This document shows positions 7,542 through 15,049 of a stretch of 34,347 bases of DNA, in pieces. A program made the translations under genes and the position numbers. Each line of letters starts with the position of its first letter. Position 1 is the stretch's first letter. This DNA comes from an uncultured Acidimicrobiales bacterium (GTDB lineage Bacteria; Actinomycetota; Acidimicrobiia; Acidimicrobiales; SHLQ01), in assembly GCA_938023735.1 (NCBI GenBank), contig CALJDK010000070.1:1-34347 (forward strand), written 5' to 3'. The notes beneath the pieces are model-generated. The model saw only the letters and a program-made list of their open reading frames with translations, was not told where the DNA came from and made no database searches.

Positions 7542-8734
7542 TCCTCGAAGTCGCAAAACGTGAACTGATCGTGCGGTCGCGCACCAAGTCGTTCCGGGTA
7601 ATCACTGCCATCCTGCTTCTCGCCGCAATAGCGATACCCATCGCTATCAAGGTGTGGCCGGCAAGCGACGACCTCGAAGAGATCTCGATCGGATTGGCCG
7701 AAGGTGCCCAAGTCGAGGTCGCCGGCGCCGACCTTCCGGCCGTCATCACGCTCTTTGGCACCGACCGCTACGACTTTGACTTTGTCGATCTGCAGGACGC
7801 TGGCCTGCCGATCGACGATGCGCTCACCGACGACGAGGTCGATGTCGTTATCGAGCCTGGCCCAACCATCGTCTGGAAGGACAGCACCGATCTCGAACTT
7901 GGGTTCCTCCTCGATGCCGCGCTCCAGCAACAGGCTTCGATTGACAAGGGCGCCGAGTTGGGTCTCGATTCGGCCGAGGTTGGCAGTCTGCTCCGACCAA
8001 CGCCGATCGATGTTCGGTTCGTCGACGAACCCGAGGCCGGCGATGAAAACGCCTCGCTTCTCGCGCTCGTGAGTCTGGCGACGGCGTTCATCATCCCGCA
8101 GGTGTTTGGACAGCTAGCGATGACCAGCGTTGTTGAGGAGAAGTCGACGGGCGTTGTCGAGGTCCTACTCAGCCACATCAGCCCGCGAACGTTGCTTACT
8201 GGCAAGGTAATAGGCATCGGCGTGCTTGCGCTTGCCCAAATGCTCATCATCCTTGCCGGAATGATTGCCGCGGTTCTCCTCGTAAACACCGTCGATCTGC
8301 CCGACTCAACGTGGAGCTTCATCCCCACGTTTGCCATCAGCCTCATCGGCGGCATGGCCGTATACATCACACTGTTTGCGCTGCTCGGCTCGCTGATCTC
8401 TCGCCAAGAAGACGCTGCCCAAGTCATGGCGCCGGTGTTCATTCCACTCATGGCGGGCTACATCGTTGGCCAAACCGCAGCGTTCGGCTCGGCCGACTCA
8501 CTACTCGCCAAAATCCTGACGTTCTTCCCGCTCACTACCCCCATGCTGCTTCCGGTACGGGTTGCGCGCGACGCAATCAGCGGTTGGGAAGTCGCTGTCG
8601 CCCTGGCCTGCCTCGTGGTCGGCATCCTCGTTCTGCTCCGCGTCGCCGCCCGGTTGTATGAGTTTGCACTGCTCCACAAGGGAACCCGCATCGGCTGGGC
8701 GGAAGCGGTGGCCATGTTGCGGGGCACTGCCTAG
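7538..8734 (+). CDS. ABC-2 type transporter permease (NatB-like)
   Basis: This 398-residue membrane protein has the ABC2_membrane_3 layout. One transmembrane helix lies near residues 20-40, followed by a large extracytoplasmic domain (about 41-170, rich in Asp and Glu). About five more helices follow, near 172-193, 224-250, 262-290, 296-317 and 350-372. The short segment VVEEKSTGVVEVLLSHISPRTLLTGK between helices 2 and 3 is the conserved cytoplasmic coupling region (EEK..G..E.LL..P) of NatB/YhaP-type permeases. It is translated directly after its ATPase (ATGA overlap at 7538-7541). It converges with the next gene, leaving 22 bases. Families with this plan export sodium ions, drugs or peptides; nothing here decides between them. 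Confidence 0.85.
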   Translation: MILEVAKRELIVRSRTKSFRVITAILLLAAIAIPIAIKVWPASDDLEEISIGLAEGAQVEVAGADLPAVITLFGTDRYDFDFVDLQDAGLPIDDALTDDEVDVVIEPGPTIVWKDSTDLELGFLLDAALQQQASIDKGAELGLDSAEVGSLLRPTPIDVRFVDEPEAGDENASLLALVSLATAFIIPQVFGQLAMTSVVEEKSTGVVEVLLSHISPRTLLTGKVIGIGVLALAQMLIILAGMIAAVLLVNTVDLPDSTWSFIPTFAISLIGGMAVYITLFALLGSLISRQEDAAQVMAPVFIPLMAGYIVGQTAAFGSADSLLAKILTFFPLTTPMLLPVRVARDAISGWEVAVALACLVVGILVLLRVAARLYEFALLHKGTRIGWAEAVAMLRGTA

Positions 8735-8746
8735 CTGCCTTTGACG

Positions 8747-8766
8747 AGCGATCCGGTCAGATCGCT
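8747..8766. terminator. Possible bidirectional terminator hairpin between convergent genes
   Basis: AGCGATC (8747-8753) and GATCGCT (8760-8766) form a perfect 7-bp stem with a 6-base loop. It lies between the permease stop and the SDR stop, overlapping the last SDR codons. There is no U-tract on either side, so intrinsic termination is uncertain. Confidence 0.35.
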
Positions 8767-9551
8767 GTCCAGCCGCCATCGACATCGAGGATGTGACCGG
8801 TTACGTAACTGCTGGCGTCCGATGCCAGGAACAGCAGCGCTCCGTCGAGCTCCCCCTCTTCGCCGGGGCGACGCATGGGGGTGTTGTCAGTGATGTAGTT
8901 CATCCCCCCGCTGGTGTCGAACATGTCGCTGTTCATTTCGGTACGGAACCATGCGGGGGCAATGGCGTTGACCCGGACACCCTTTCCCGCCCACTGCGAA
9001 GCGAGCTCGCGGGTCAAGTTATGAATCCCGCCCTTGCTGGCGGCATAACCGGGCGCCCTGAGCTTGCCGCCGCCACCGTGCCCGAGGATTGAACCGATGT
9101 TGATGATGACCCCACTACCCCGTTCAACCATGCCCGCTGCGGCAAGCCGACTGAGCTCATAGGGAGCAACGAGGTTGAGCTCGATCTCGTCACGAAAACT
9201 CTCCTGACCAAGCTCGAGCGCCGGAGCGACCACACTCTTTCCTGCGTTGTTGACCAGCACGTCGATCTGACCGAAGTGCCCGAGGGCGGCATCGATGAGT
9301 TGTGACGGACCATCGGGTGCGGTGATATCGACCGGTACCGCAAGAGTCCGGTCGCTACCCAACTCATCAACCAACTCCGCAAGCCGTTCCGCTCTGCGGG
9401 CCGCGACCACAACATTGGCCCCAGCACTTCGTAGCACATGGGCAAAGCGGGTTCCGAGGCCCGAGCTGGCACCGGTGACGATGCACACTTTGCCGTCGAG
9501 TCCGAAGAGCGCGTCGAGGGAGGCTGGTTGGGACGAATCGCTTGGTGACAT
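8757..9551 (-). CDS. Short-chain dehydrogenase/reductase (classical SDR)
   Basis: This is a 264-residue classical SDR. The nucleotide-binding motif TGASSGLG lies at 26-33, followed by NNAG in LVNNAGKSVVAP, a catalytic Ser in NIGSILG, and the catalytic Tyr and Lys in GYAASKGG. The C-terminal DVDGGW is typical. The family uses NAD(P)H to interconvert alcohols and ketones, and many close types act on 3-oxoacyl-CoA or acyl-carrier substrates. The substrate here is unknown. I chose ATG 9551; the longer frame to TTG 9608 adds 19 residues of non-family sequence. The ARRAER segment after beta-2 suggests NADP preference (inference). It is divergent from the amidohydrolase at 9623, with about 70 bases for both promoters. 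Confidence 0.85.
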   Translation of the reverse strand: MSPSDSSQPASLDALFGLDGKVCIVTGASSGLGTRFAHVLRSAGANVVVAARRAERLAELVDELGSDRTLAVPVDITAPDGPSQLIDAALGHFGQIDVLVNNAGKSVVAPALELGQESFRDEIELNLVAPYELSRLAAAGMVERGSGVIINIGSILGHGGGGKLRAPGYAASKGGIHNLTRELASQWAGKGVRVNAIAPAWFRTEMNSDMFDTSGGMNYITDNTPMRRPGEEGELDGALLFLASDASSYVTGHILDVDGGWTAI

Positions 9552-9622
9552 CGCCCGATCGTAGCGAGATGGGTACGGTGGACACGAACGATGGCACGCC
9601 GAACCCAAGCAGGTAGCAACTC

Positions 9623-11362
9623 ATGGCCCAACACGATCTCGTCATTCGTAACGCATTGCTGGTTGACGGCACGGGCGCAGAGCGCCGCCATGGCTCTGTT
9701 GCCGTCGATGACGGCATCATCACCGAGGTGGTCGATGCTGGTAAGGCTGACGCCGAGCAGATTGGGGCGGGGCATCAAGAGATCGATGCCGATGGCCGCC
9801 TCGTCACGCCCGGCTGGGTCGATATGCACACCCACTACGATGCGCAAGCCACGTGGGATCCGCACCTCACGCCATCGGGTTGGCATGGTGTCACCACCGT
9901 GATTATGGGCAACTGCGGTGTTGGTTTCGCCCCAGCTGCAAACGATCGCCACGATTGGTTGATCGAACTCATGGAAGGGGTCGAGGACATTCCCGGCGCC
10001 GCGATGCACGAAGGAATCCAGTGGGAGTGGGAGACCTTCCCGGAGTACCTCGACGCGCTGAGCCGTCGCAACTGGGTAGCCGATATCGGTACGCAGGTTC
10101 CCCATGGAGCACTGAGGGCCTTTGTCATGGGTGAGCGCGGCGCCGACAACGAAGACGCCACTATCGACGACATTGCCGAGATGGCCCGCCTGACCGGCGA
10201 GGGCCTTCGGGCCGGAGCTCTTGGTTTTTCGACATCTCGCACCCCTCTTCATAAGTCGATTCACGGCGAGCTGGTGCCCGGTACCCACGCTGATATTGAC
10301 GAACTCATGGGTATCGCCGATGCCATGGCCGAGGCCGGCCACGGCGTGTTCCAGGGGGCGTTCCATCACACCGATGTGCCCGACTCCTTCGACTGGTTCA
10401 AAGAGATCACCCGCCGCACCGGCAAGCCTCTCACGTTCAACTTTGTGCAGACCGATGCTGCGCCGGATCTGTGGCGCGACGTGTTGGGAATGCTCGACGA
10501 TGCTCGGGCCGAGGGCCTTCGGGTTACCGCCCAGAGCACCGGTCGTCCTATTGGCGTGTTGCAAAGCTGGCTGGGCACGGTGCATCCGTTCCTGGGCTGC
10601 CCGACCTGGAGGCGCGAGCTGGCGGGGCTGCCTGACGATGAGATCCTTCGCCGCGTAGCAACGCCCGAGGTTCGTCAAGCGCTCATCACCGAAGCCCCCG
10701 AGGGCCTCACCCGATTCCAAGAGTTCGTGTTTCGTTCCTGGGACAAGATGTGGCCGTTCGCCGGTGAGGCCGACTACGAGCCAGTCAGCAGTGAGTCGGT
10801 TGCCAACCGGGCCAAGGCCGGCGGTATCGACCCGGTCGAACTGGCCTACGACCAGCTGTTGAGCAACGGCGGTCATGGAATTTTGTACTTCCCGCTGTTC
10901 AACTACACCGGCCACACCCTCGATCCGTTGTTCGAGATGCATCAGAACCCGTCGGTGAAGATGGGGCTGGCTGACTCCGGGGCGCACTGTGCAACCATCT
11001 GCGACGGCGGTATGCCGAGTTTCATGCTGAGCTACTGGAGCCGTGATCGTAGTCGGGGCGGACGGTTGCCGCTCGAGTTGGTGGTGAAGCGTCAAACCAG
11101 CGAGACCGCACAGCACTATGACCTTCACGATCGTGGCTTGCTGGCCCCCGGGTACCGAGCCGATATCAACGTCATCGACTACGACGCGTTGACCGTCGAG
11201 GCCCCACACATGGTGGGCGATTTCCCCACCGGCGCCAAGCGCTACGTGCAAAAGGCCATCGGCTACAACGCCACCATCTGCGCCGGCCAGATCGTCAGCC
11301 AAGACGGCGAATTCACCAACGCCCTCCCCGGCAAACTCCTAAGAGGCCCCCAGCACAGCTAA
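9623..11362 (+). CDS. N-acyl-D-amino-acid deacylase family amidohydrolase
   Basis: This 579-residue metal-dependent hydrolase belongs to the amidohydrolase superfamily. The N-terminal small beta domain (LVIRNALLVDGTGAERRHG) is followed by the first metal-binding HxH (H69-T-H71 in WVDMHTHYDAQ). MGNCGVGFAP comes next, where Cys98 matches the bridging cysteine of D-aminoacylases. Later landmarks are FHHTDVPDSF, a DSGAHCATICDGG segment carrying the catalytic Asp region, and a C-terminal return to the beta domain (APGYRADINVIDYDAL). Characterised relatives remove acyl groups from N-acyl-D-amino acids, but many actinobacterial members have unknown amide or cyclic-amide substrates. An AGGT lies about 9 bases before the ATG. 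The gene stands alone between a divergent SDR and a short repeat region before the thiolase. Confidence 0.85.
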   Translation: MAQHDLVIRNALLVDGTGAERRHGSVAVDDGIITEVVDAGKADAEQIGAGHQEIDADGRLVTPGWVDMHTHYDAQATWDPHLTPSGWHGVTTVIMGNCGVGFAPAANDRHDWLIELMEGVEDIPGAAMHEGIQWEWETFPEYLDALSRRNWVADIGTQVPHGALRAFVMGERGADNEDATIDDIAEMARLTGEGLRAGALGFSTSRTPLHKSIHGELVPGTHADIDELMGIADAMAEAGHGVFQGAFHHTDVPDSFDWFKEITRRTGKPLTFNFVQTDAAPDLWRDVLGMLDDARAEGLRVTAQSTGRPIGVLQSWLGTVHPFLGCPTWRRELAGLPDDEILRRVATPEVRQALITEAPEGLTRFQEFVFRSWDKMWPFAGEADYEPVSSESVANRAKAGGIDPVELAYDQLLSNGGHGILYFPLFNYTGHTLDPLFEMHQNPSVKMGLADSGAHCATICDGGMPSFMLSYWSRDRSRGGRLPLELVVKRQTSETAQHYDLHDRGLLAPGYRADINVIDYDALTVEAPHMVGDFPTGAKRYVQKAIGYNATICAGQIVSQDGEFTNALPGKLLRGPQHS

Positions 11363-11367
11363 CCGGT

Positions 11368-11400
11368 GTCAGACGAGGGGTCAGACGAGGGGTCAGACTA
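11368..11400. repeat. 12-bp tandem repeat GTCAGACGAGGG, 2.7 copies
   Basis: GTCAGACGAGGG is present at 11368-11379 and 11380-11391, then GTCAGAC at 11392-11398. It begins six bases after the amidohydrolase stop. The GGGGTCAGAC core resembles short intergenic repeat elements I have seen in other genomes, but no palindromic partner arm is present here. Confidence 0.7.
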
Positions 11401-11443
11401 AATGACGCTATGGGTGGTTTGTTGCGCGCTGGGAGCAGTGGAA

Positions 11444-11473
11444 ATTGCGGTTGCTTGTGATTGCGGTTGCTTG
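11444..11473. repeat. 16-bp-period direct repeat ATTGCGGTTGCTTG, two copies
   Basis: The 14-mer occurs at 11444-11457 and 11460-11473, two bases apart. It lies in the 171-base non-coding stretch between the amidohydrolase and the thiolase start at 11534. This stretch is less GC-rich than its surroundings and should hold the thiolase promoter, although no convincing -35/-10 pair was found. Confidence 0.65.
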
Positions 11474-11520
11474 GGGATTTTCGTTGGCGCTAGTAAACAA
11501 GATGTACGGGTCAACTACGC

Positions 11521-11525
11521 AGGAG
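11521..11525 (+). promoter_or_regulatory. Ribosome binding site that fixes the thiolase start
   Basis: AGGAG lies 8 bases before ATG 11534. The frame is open back to ATG 11402, but that extension covers the repeat region and reads as unrelated Cys-rich sequence. The start is therefore placed at 11534. Confidence 0.7.
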
Positions 11526-11533
11526 CCTTTGGA

Positions 11534-12751
11534 ATGAGCGGATCGGTCAACATCCTTGGTGGTCACCAGAGTGACTTTGCGGTGAACCTCGACAAATCGG
11601 GCGGGTCGGTCGAATCGCTCGTGAGCGACACCGTGATGGCCACCGTGGCCGACGCGCAGGTCGACCTTTCCGACATCGACACCATTCACGTCGGCAACGC
11701 CTTTGGGCAGCTCTACACCGGTCAGGGCCACCTGGGTGCCATGCCAGCGACGGTTATCCCCGAGCTGTGGGGCGTGCCAGCCATGCGCCACGAAGCCGCC
11801 TGCGCCTCGTCGTCGATGGCCACACTTTCGGCGATGGCCGAAATCGAAGCCGGCCGCTACGACTGCGTGTTGGTGCTTGGGGTCGAGCAGGAAAAGACCA
11901 TGCCGGGCGGCGAAGCGGCCGCCGTGCAGGAAGCAGCCGCATGGGTTGGCGAAGACACCGAGGGCGCCACCTTCATCTGGCCCGAAACGTTCGACCAGCT
12001 GGCCGACGAATACGACCGCAGGTACGGACTCGACGACATGCATCTGCGAGCCATCGGCGAACTCAACCTGCGCAACGCGAAAGACAACCCCAACGCACAA
12101 ACCCGAGCCTGGGCACTTTCGGCCGAAACCACAAGCGCCGACGACGAGGTGAACCCGGTCGTTACCGGACGCCTGCGCCGCAACGACATCACTCAGATCA
12201 CCGACGGCGCCGCAGCACTCGTTTTGGTTTCCGACCGGTGGCTCGCCGAAAAGGGCCGCACCGCTCGCTCCAAGATTGCGGGCTGGGGCCACCGCACAGT
12301 CGGCCTCGGTCTTCGGCAAAAGCTCGACCGCAACAGCGACTCGACCCTCGTGATGCCCCACGTCAACCAGGCCATCACCGATGCGTTTGGCCGGGCCAAC
12401 ATCGGCGGCGTCGGCGATCTCGATGCGGTGGAAACCCACGACTGCATGACGCCGTCGGAATACATGGCTATCGACCACCTCGGCATTACCGCCCCCGGTG
12501 AAAGCTGGAAGGCCATCGAAGACGGCTCACTCGAGCGCGACGGACGGATTCCCGTAAACCCAAGTGGCGGGCTCATCGGCGGCGGCCATCCAGTAGGGGC
12601 AACCGGCGCACGCATGCTGCTCGACGCCACCAAACAGGTCTCGGGCCGGGCAGGCGATTACCAGGTCGAGGGCGCAAACCGCGTCGCCACGCTCAACATC
12701 GGCGGCAGTACGGCAACCACCGCATGTTTCGTGGTTGAAGGCAGCGAGTAG
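11534..12751 (+). CDS. SCP2-type thiolase / acetyl-CoA acetyltransferase family protein
   Basis: This 405-residue thiolase has its nucleophile Cys90 in HEAACASSS, an HDC motif (H302-D-C304 in ETHDCMTPSEY), and GGGHPVGATGAR with the catalytic His352. The HDC motif in place of the classical C-terminal CxG cysteine places it in the SCP-x/SCP2 thiolase branch. That branch cleaves or forms 3-oxoacyl-CoA bonds and is common in steroid and branched-chain catabolism of actinobacteria. Such proteins often pair with a DUF35/OB-fold partner; none is encoded next to it here. It converges with the SRPBCC gene at 12767, and both genes end in GAG TAG. The specific substrate is unknown. The start rests on the AGGAG site at 11521. 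Confidence 0.85.
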   Translation: MSGSVNILGGHQSDFAVNLDKSGGSVESLVSDTVMATVADAQVDLSDIDTIHVGNAFGQLYTGQGHLGAMPATVIPELWGVPAMRHEAACASSSMATLSAMAEIEAGRYDCVLVLGVEQEKTMPGGEAAAVQEAAAWVGEDTEGATFIWPETFDQLADEYDRRYGLDDMHLRAIGELNLRNAKDNPNAQTRAWALSAETTSADDEVNPVVTGRLRRNDITQITDGAAALVLVSDRWLAEKGRTARSKIAGWGHRTVGLGLRQKLDRNSDSTLVMPHVNQAITDAFGRANIGGVGDLDAVETHDCMTPSEYMAIDHLGITAPGESWKAIEDGSLERDGRIPVNPSGGLIGGGHPVGATGARMLLDATKQVSGRAGDYQVEGANRVATLNIGGSTATTACFVVEGSE

Positions 12752-12773
12752 ACCAAGCGCCGGTCGCTACTCG
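12745..12773. terminator. Inverted repeat across two convergent stop codons
   Basis: CGAGTAG (12745-12751) and CTACTCG (12767-12773) are inverted copies separated by 15 bases, with an inner ACC/GGT that could add three pairs. The symmetry comes partly from both genes ending GAG TAG. It might form a shared terminator hairpin, but there is no U-tract. Confidence 0.3.
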
Positions 12774-13246
12774 GCTTCGACAACGGCGCGAATCCGCTCG
12801 AGCGTGGTTGTCATGTTTGCGATGTTGGTTTTGCGGCGGAACGGGCCGAGCAACGTCCAGTAGAGACGATTCGCCAGCGAGTCTTGCAACGCAAACGACT
12901 CGGTCACATCGGTGCCGCCGTCGTCGTTGGCCGCCAGCTTGTAGGACCACGTGTTCATCCGCCTGTCGTTGAGCACGACGGTGAAGGTGAACTCGGTTTC
13001 GGGTTCGCACACGTCGACCACACACTCGGTCCAGTACATCGGCCCGCGGCCGTTTCGCTTCACGTGGCCACGAAAGCGATTGCCCTCGGCCGGACCAGTG
13101 GCACCGTTGAGCCACTCGGCCTCAAGCGTTTCAGGACTGAACTCGCCGGTGCGGGTGATATCGCTCACCAACGCCCAAACCACCTCGGGCGACGCCGCCA
13201 TCGAAACCGTTACTGACGCTCCCAGGTCACCGCTACCAAAGGTCAT
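12767..13246 (-). CDS. SRPBCC (polyketide cyclase/dehydrase-like) family protein
   Basis: This 159-residue protein has the START/SRPBCC pattern. ASVTVSMAASPEVVWALVSDI at the N terminus is the first strand and helix of the helix-grip fold. The sequence GEFSPETLEAEWLNG follows (W in the family's 'eSPe...a.W.gg' region), and then alternating strands (RFRGHVKRN, TECVVDVCEPETEFTFTV). A long C-terminal helix (TNIANMTTTLERIRAVVEAE) ends the protein. Members bind small hydrophobic molecules, and the actinobacterial type with 'W.gg..g.a.Gs.F.G.N' is of unknown function. I placed the start at ATG 13246 because upstream sequence lacks family features and would run through the paaA promoter. It is divergent from paaA with a 95-base gap. 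Confidence 0.75.
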   Translation of the reverse strand: MTFGSGDLGASVTVSMAASPEVVWALVSDITRTGEFSPETLEAEWLNGATGPAEGNRFRGHVKRNGRGPMYWTECVVDVCEPETEFTFTVVLNDRRMNTWSYKLAANDDGGTDVTESFALQDSLANRLYWTLLGPFRRKTNIANMTTTLERIRAVVEAE

Positions 13247-13295
13247 GGCGCAACCGTAGTGGCGGTGCTCGTACCGTCCACGACCGAACCCGACG

Positions 13296-13341
13296 TGATA
13301 CATCTTTGTGAGTCTCCGATGGGTATGTGTATCATGTCTGC
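13296..13341 (+). promoter_or_regulatory. Putative paaA promoter with flanking inverted repeat (operator candidate)
   Basis: TTGTGA (13306-13311), an 18-base spacer and TATCAT (13330-13335) resemble a sigma-70-type promoter. Transcription would begin about 6-7 bases downstream, at or next to the paaA ATG at 13342, which implies a leaderless mRNA; no Shine-Dalgarno is present. TGATACA (13296-13302) and TGTATCA (13328-13334) are exact inverted copies 25 bases apart, one upstream of the -35 and one over the -10. The nearby paaX product is the natural candidate to bind them. This is inference; the repeat does not match a binding consensus I can state with certainty. Confidence 0.5.
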
Positions 13342-14277
13342 ATGACGCGAACCTGGACATCGATGGACGACTTCGAGGCATTCCTTAACGACGGCGGCAT
13401 CATCGAAGCCGGCGACGACATGCCCGACGAGTACCGGACAGCGGTGTTCACCTTCATTGAAATGCACGCCAACAGCGAACTCATGGGTGGCCTCACCGAG
13501 CGCGACTGGATCCCCAAGACCCCGGGCCTGCGCCACAAAATGAGTGTGGTGGCAAAGACCCAGGACGAAATCGGCCATGGCCATCTGTTGTACATGGTGG
13601 CCGCTGATATGGGCGTGAAGACCCGCACCGAGATGCTCGAAGATCTCTTCGCTGGGCAAAGCCGGTTCCACAACGTGTTCCACTACCAGGCAGAAACGTG
13701 GGGGGATCAGGTGGCGATTGCGTTTCTCGTCGACGCCGCGGCACTCGCGAGCCAGCAAGCTGTGTTCAAAAACTGCTCGTACGGTCCGTACCGGCGAATC
13801 CTCAAACGCATCATCAGCGAAGAGGGATTCCATATGCGGCTCGGCGAAGACCGCATGATGCGCATCGCCAATGGCAGCCAGGTGCAACGCGACCTCTTCC
13901 AAGGCGCCATCGACCGCTGGTTCTGGCCTGCGCTGCAACTGTTTGGCCCCGATTCGAAACCCCACGACAAACTGCTGCGCTGGCACATCAAGTCCGAACG
14001 CAACGAAGTGCTTCGAGATGCCTGGGTGCAAAAGTTCGTACCCCTGCTCCAGAGCTACGGGTTCTCGATTCCGGCACCCGACCTGGGATTCGACGACGCC
14101 ACCCAACGATGGGATGTCGGGCCCATCGATTGGGAGCCGCTGAAGGCAACCCTGGCGCAGGGCGGCCCCGACTCGGCTCGACGAATCAGCGAAGCGCTGC
14201 ACAACTGGGAGCAGACCGCGTGGGTTCGCGATGCCCTCGACGCACCGGCGTCACCCGAGATGGCGGCTTCAGTATGA
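13342..14277 (+). CDS. paaA: Phenylacetyl-CoA 1,2-epoxidase catalytic subunit PaaA
   Basis: This 311-residue ferritin-like diiron protein is the catalytic alpha subunit of the phenylacetyl-CoA epoxygenase, which uses O2 to make ring-1,2-epoxyphenylacetyl-CoA. The iron ligands are visible: Glu46 (NSELMGG), Glu76-x-x-His79 (DEIGHGH) and Glu161-x-x-His164 (EEGFHMR), with Asp131 as a further candidate. The sequence GDQVAIAFLVDAAALASQ and KNCSYGPYRRILKRI is strongly PaaA-like, and the length matches the family (about 310). I use ATG 13342, not GTG 13327, because the predicted promoter would start transcription at this ATG. The stop overlaps the paaD start (ATGA), so the subunits are likely translated together. 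Confidence 0.93.
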   Translation: MTRTWTSMDDFEAFLNDGGIIEAGDDMPDEYRTAVFTFIEMHANSELMGGLTERDWIPKTPGLRHKMSVVAKTQDEIGHGHLLYMVAADMGVKTRTEMLEDLFAGQSRFHNVFHYQAETWGDQVAIAFLVDAAALASQQAVFKNCSYGPYRRILKRIISEEGFHMRLGEDRMMRIANGSQVQRDLFQGAIDRWFWPALQLFGPDSKPHDKLLRWHIKSERNEVLRDAWVQKFVPLLQSYGFSIPAPDLGFDDATQRWDVGPIDWEPLKATLAQGGPDSARRISEALHNWEQTAWVRDALDAPASPEMAASV

Positions 14278-14744
14278 GCACCGCGCAGCTCATCAGTATC
14301 GACACCATCCGCGCTGCGGTAGCCAGCGTCGACGACCCCGAATATCCGGGCCTGTCCATCGTCGATCTTGGCCTGGTCGAAACCTGCGACGTTAACGAGC
14401 GTGGCGAGGTCACCATCGAACTCGTGCCGACGTTTACCGGCTGCCCGGCACTCAACGTGATCGCCGACGACGTTACCCAGGCGGTCGCCGCCGTCGATGG
14501 AGTTACCAGCACCCATGTCGGGTGGCTTCTCTCCCCCACCTGGACAACCGATCGCATCAGCGACATTGGCAAAGCCATTCTGGCCGAGCGGTTCACGGTT
14601 GCGGTGCAGATCGGTCCGAAAGCATCGACGTGTCCGCGGTGCGGCGGCCCACTCACCGACGAGTCGATGTTTGGCCCGAGCCGTTGCCGTTCGGTGTCGC
14701 GGTGCAACGCCTGCGTCGAAACCATCGAAGTGATGAGGGCATAG
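14274..14744 (+). CDS. paaD: Phenylacetyl-CoA epoxygenase subunit PaaD (PaaJ)
   Basis: This 156-residue protein has an N-terminal DUF59/MIP18-like domain (about 8-110; DDPEYPGLSIVDLGLV and PTFTGCPAL with a conserved Cys). A C-terminal zinc-ribbon-like cysteine set follows: C120xxC123, then C138, C144 and C147. PaaD is needed for activity of the epoxygenase complex and is thought to help iron or iron-sulfur assembly. The longer open frame from 13698 is only antisense-free shadow within paaA; the real start is ATG 14274, overlapping the paaA stop. The order A-D-B-C differs from the enteric paaABCDE order. No paaE reductase gene follows in the window. Confidence 0.9.
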   Translation: MSTAQLISIDTIRAAVASVDDPEYPGLSIVDLGLVETCDVNERGEVTIELVPTFTGCPALNVIADDVTQAVAAVDGVTSTHVGWLLSPTWTTDRISDIGKAILAERFTVAVQIGPKASTCPRCGGPLTDESMFGPSRCRSVSRCNACVETIEVMRA

Positions 14745-14746
14745 CC

Positions 14747-15049
14747 ATGGCTACCTATGAAGTGTTTCTGAAAAAGGACGGCAAGGACGAGTTTCGCCAT
14801 GCCGGAGCGCTCGATGCGGCCAACGCCGAGCTAGCGCTGGTGATGGCTCGGGAAAGCTATGCCCGTCGGGCAGAAGGCAACCTGATGTGGGTGGTCGATC
14901 GCAACGACATCGTGGCCAGCGACGAATCGTTCCTGCAACCAAACGCCGACAAGCCGCACCGCCACCACGATGGAAAGGCAGTAGCGGCCCGTCGCAAAGA
15001 ACTCCGAGAGAAACAAGACAACAGAGACGCCCGGGAGAACCAGTCGTGA
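14747..15049 (+). CDS. paaB: Phenylacetyl-CoA epoxygenase subunit PaaB
   Basis: This small 100-residue protein matches PaaB: YEVFLKKDGKDEFRHAGALDAANAELALVMARESYARRAEGNLMWVV is the usual start, with a bridging hydrophobic core. The C-terminal tail is highly charged (about residues 63-100, many Lys, Arg, His and Asp). PaaB bridges PaaAC heterodimers in the complex. It starts two bases after the paaD stop and its last codon overlaps the GTG of paaC. Family length is about 95 residues, so it is full length. Confidence 0.92.
   Translation: MATYEVFLKKDGKDEFRHAGALDAANAELALVMARESYARRAEGNLMWVVDRNDIVASDESFLQPNADKPHRHHDGKAVAARRKELREKQDNRDARENQS

Noticed and set aside
9014-11302. 762-codon open frame on the minus strand opposite the amidohydrolase and part of the SDR
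   Set aside because: It lies antisense to a well-supported amidohydrolase with family motifs, its protein has no recognisable domain, and long antisense frames are expected at this GC content.
11402-11533. Thiolase start at ATG 11402
   Set aside because: The extra 44 residues are encoded by the repeat region, are unlike thiolases, and a good ribosome site precedes ATG 11534.
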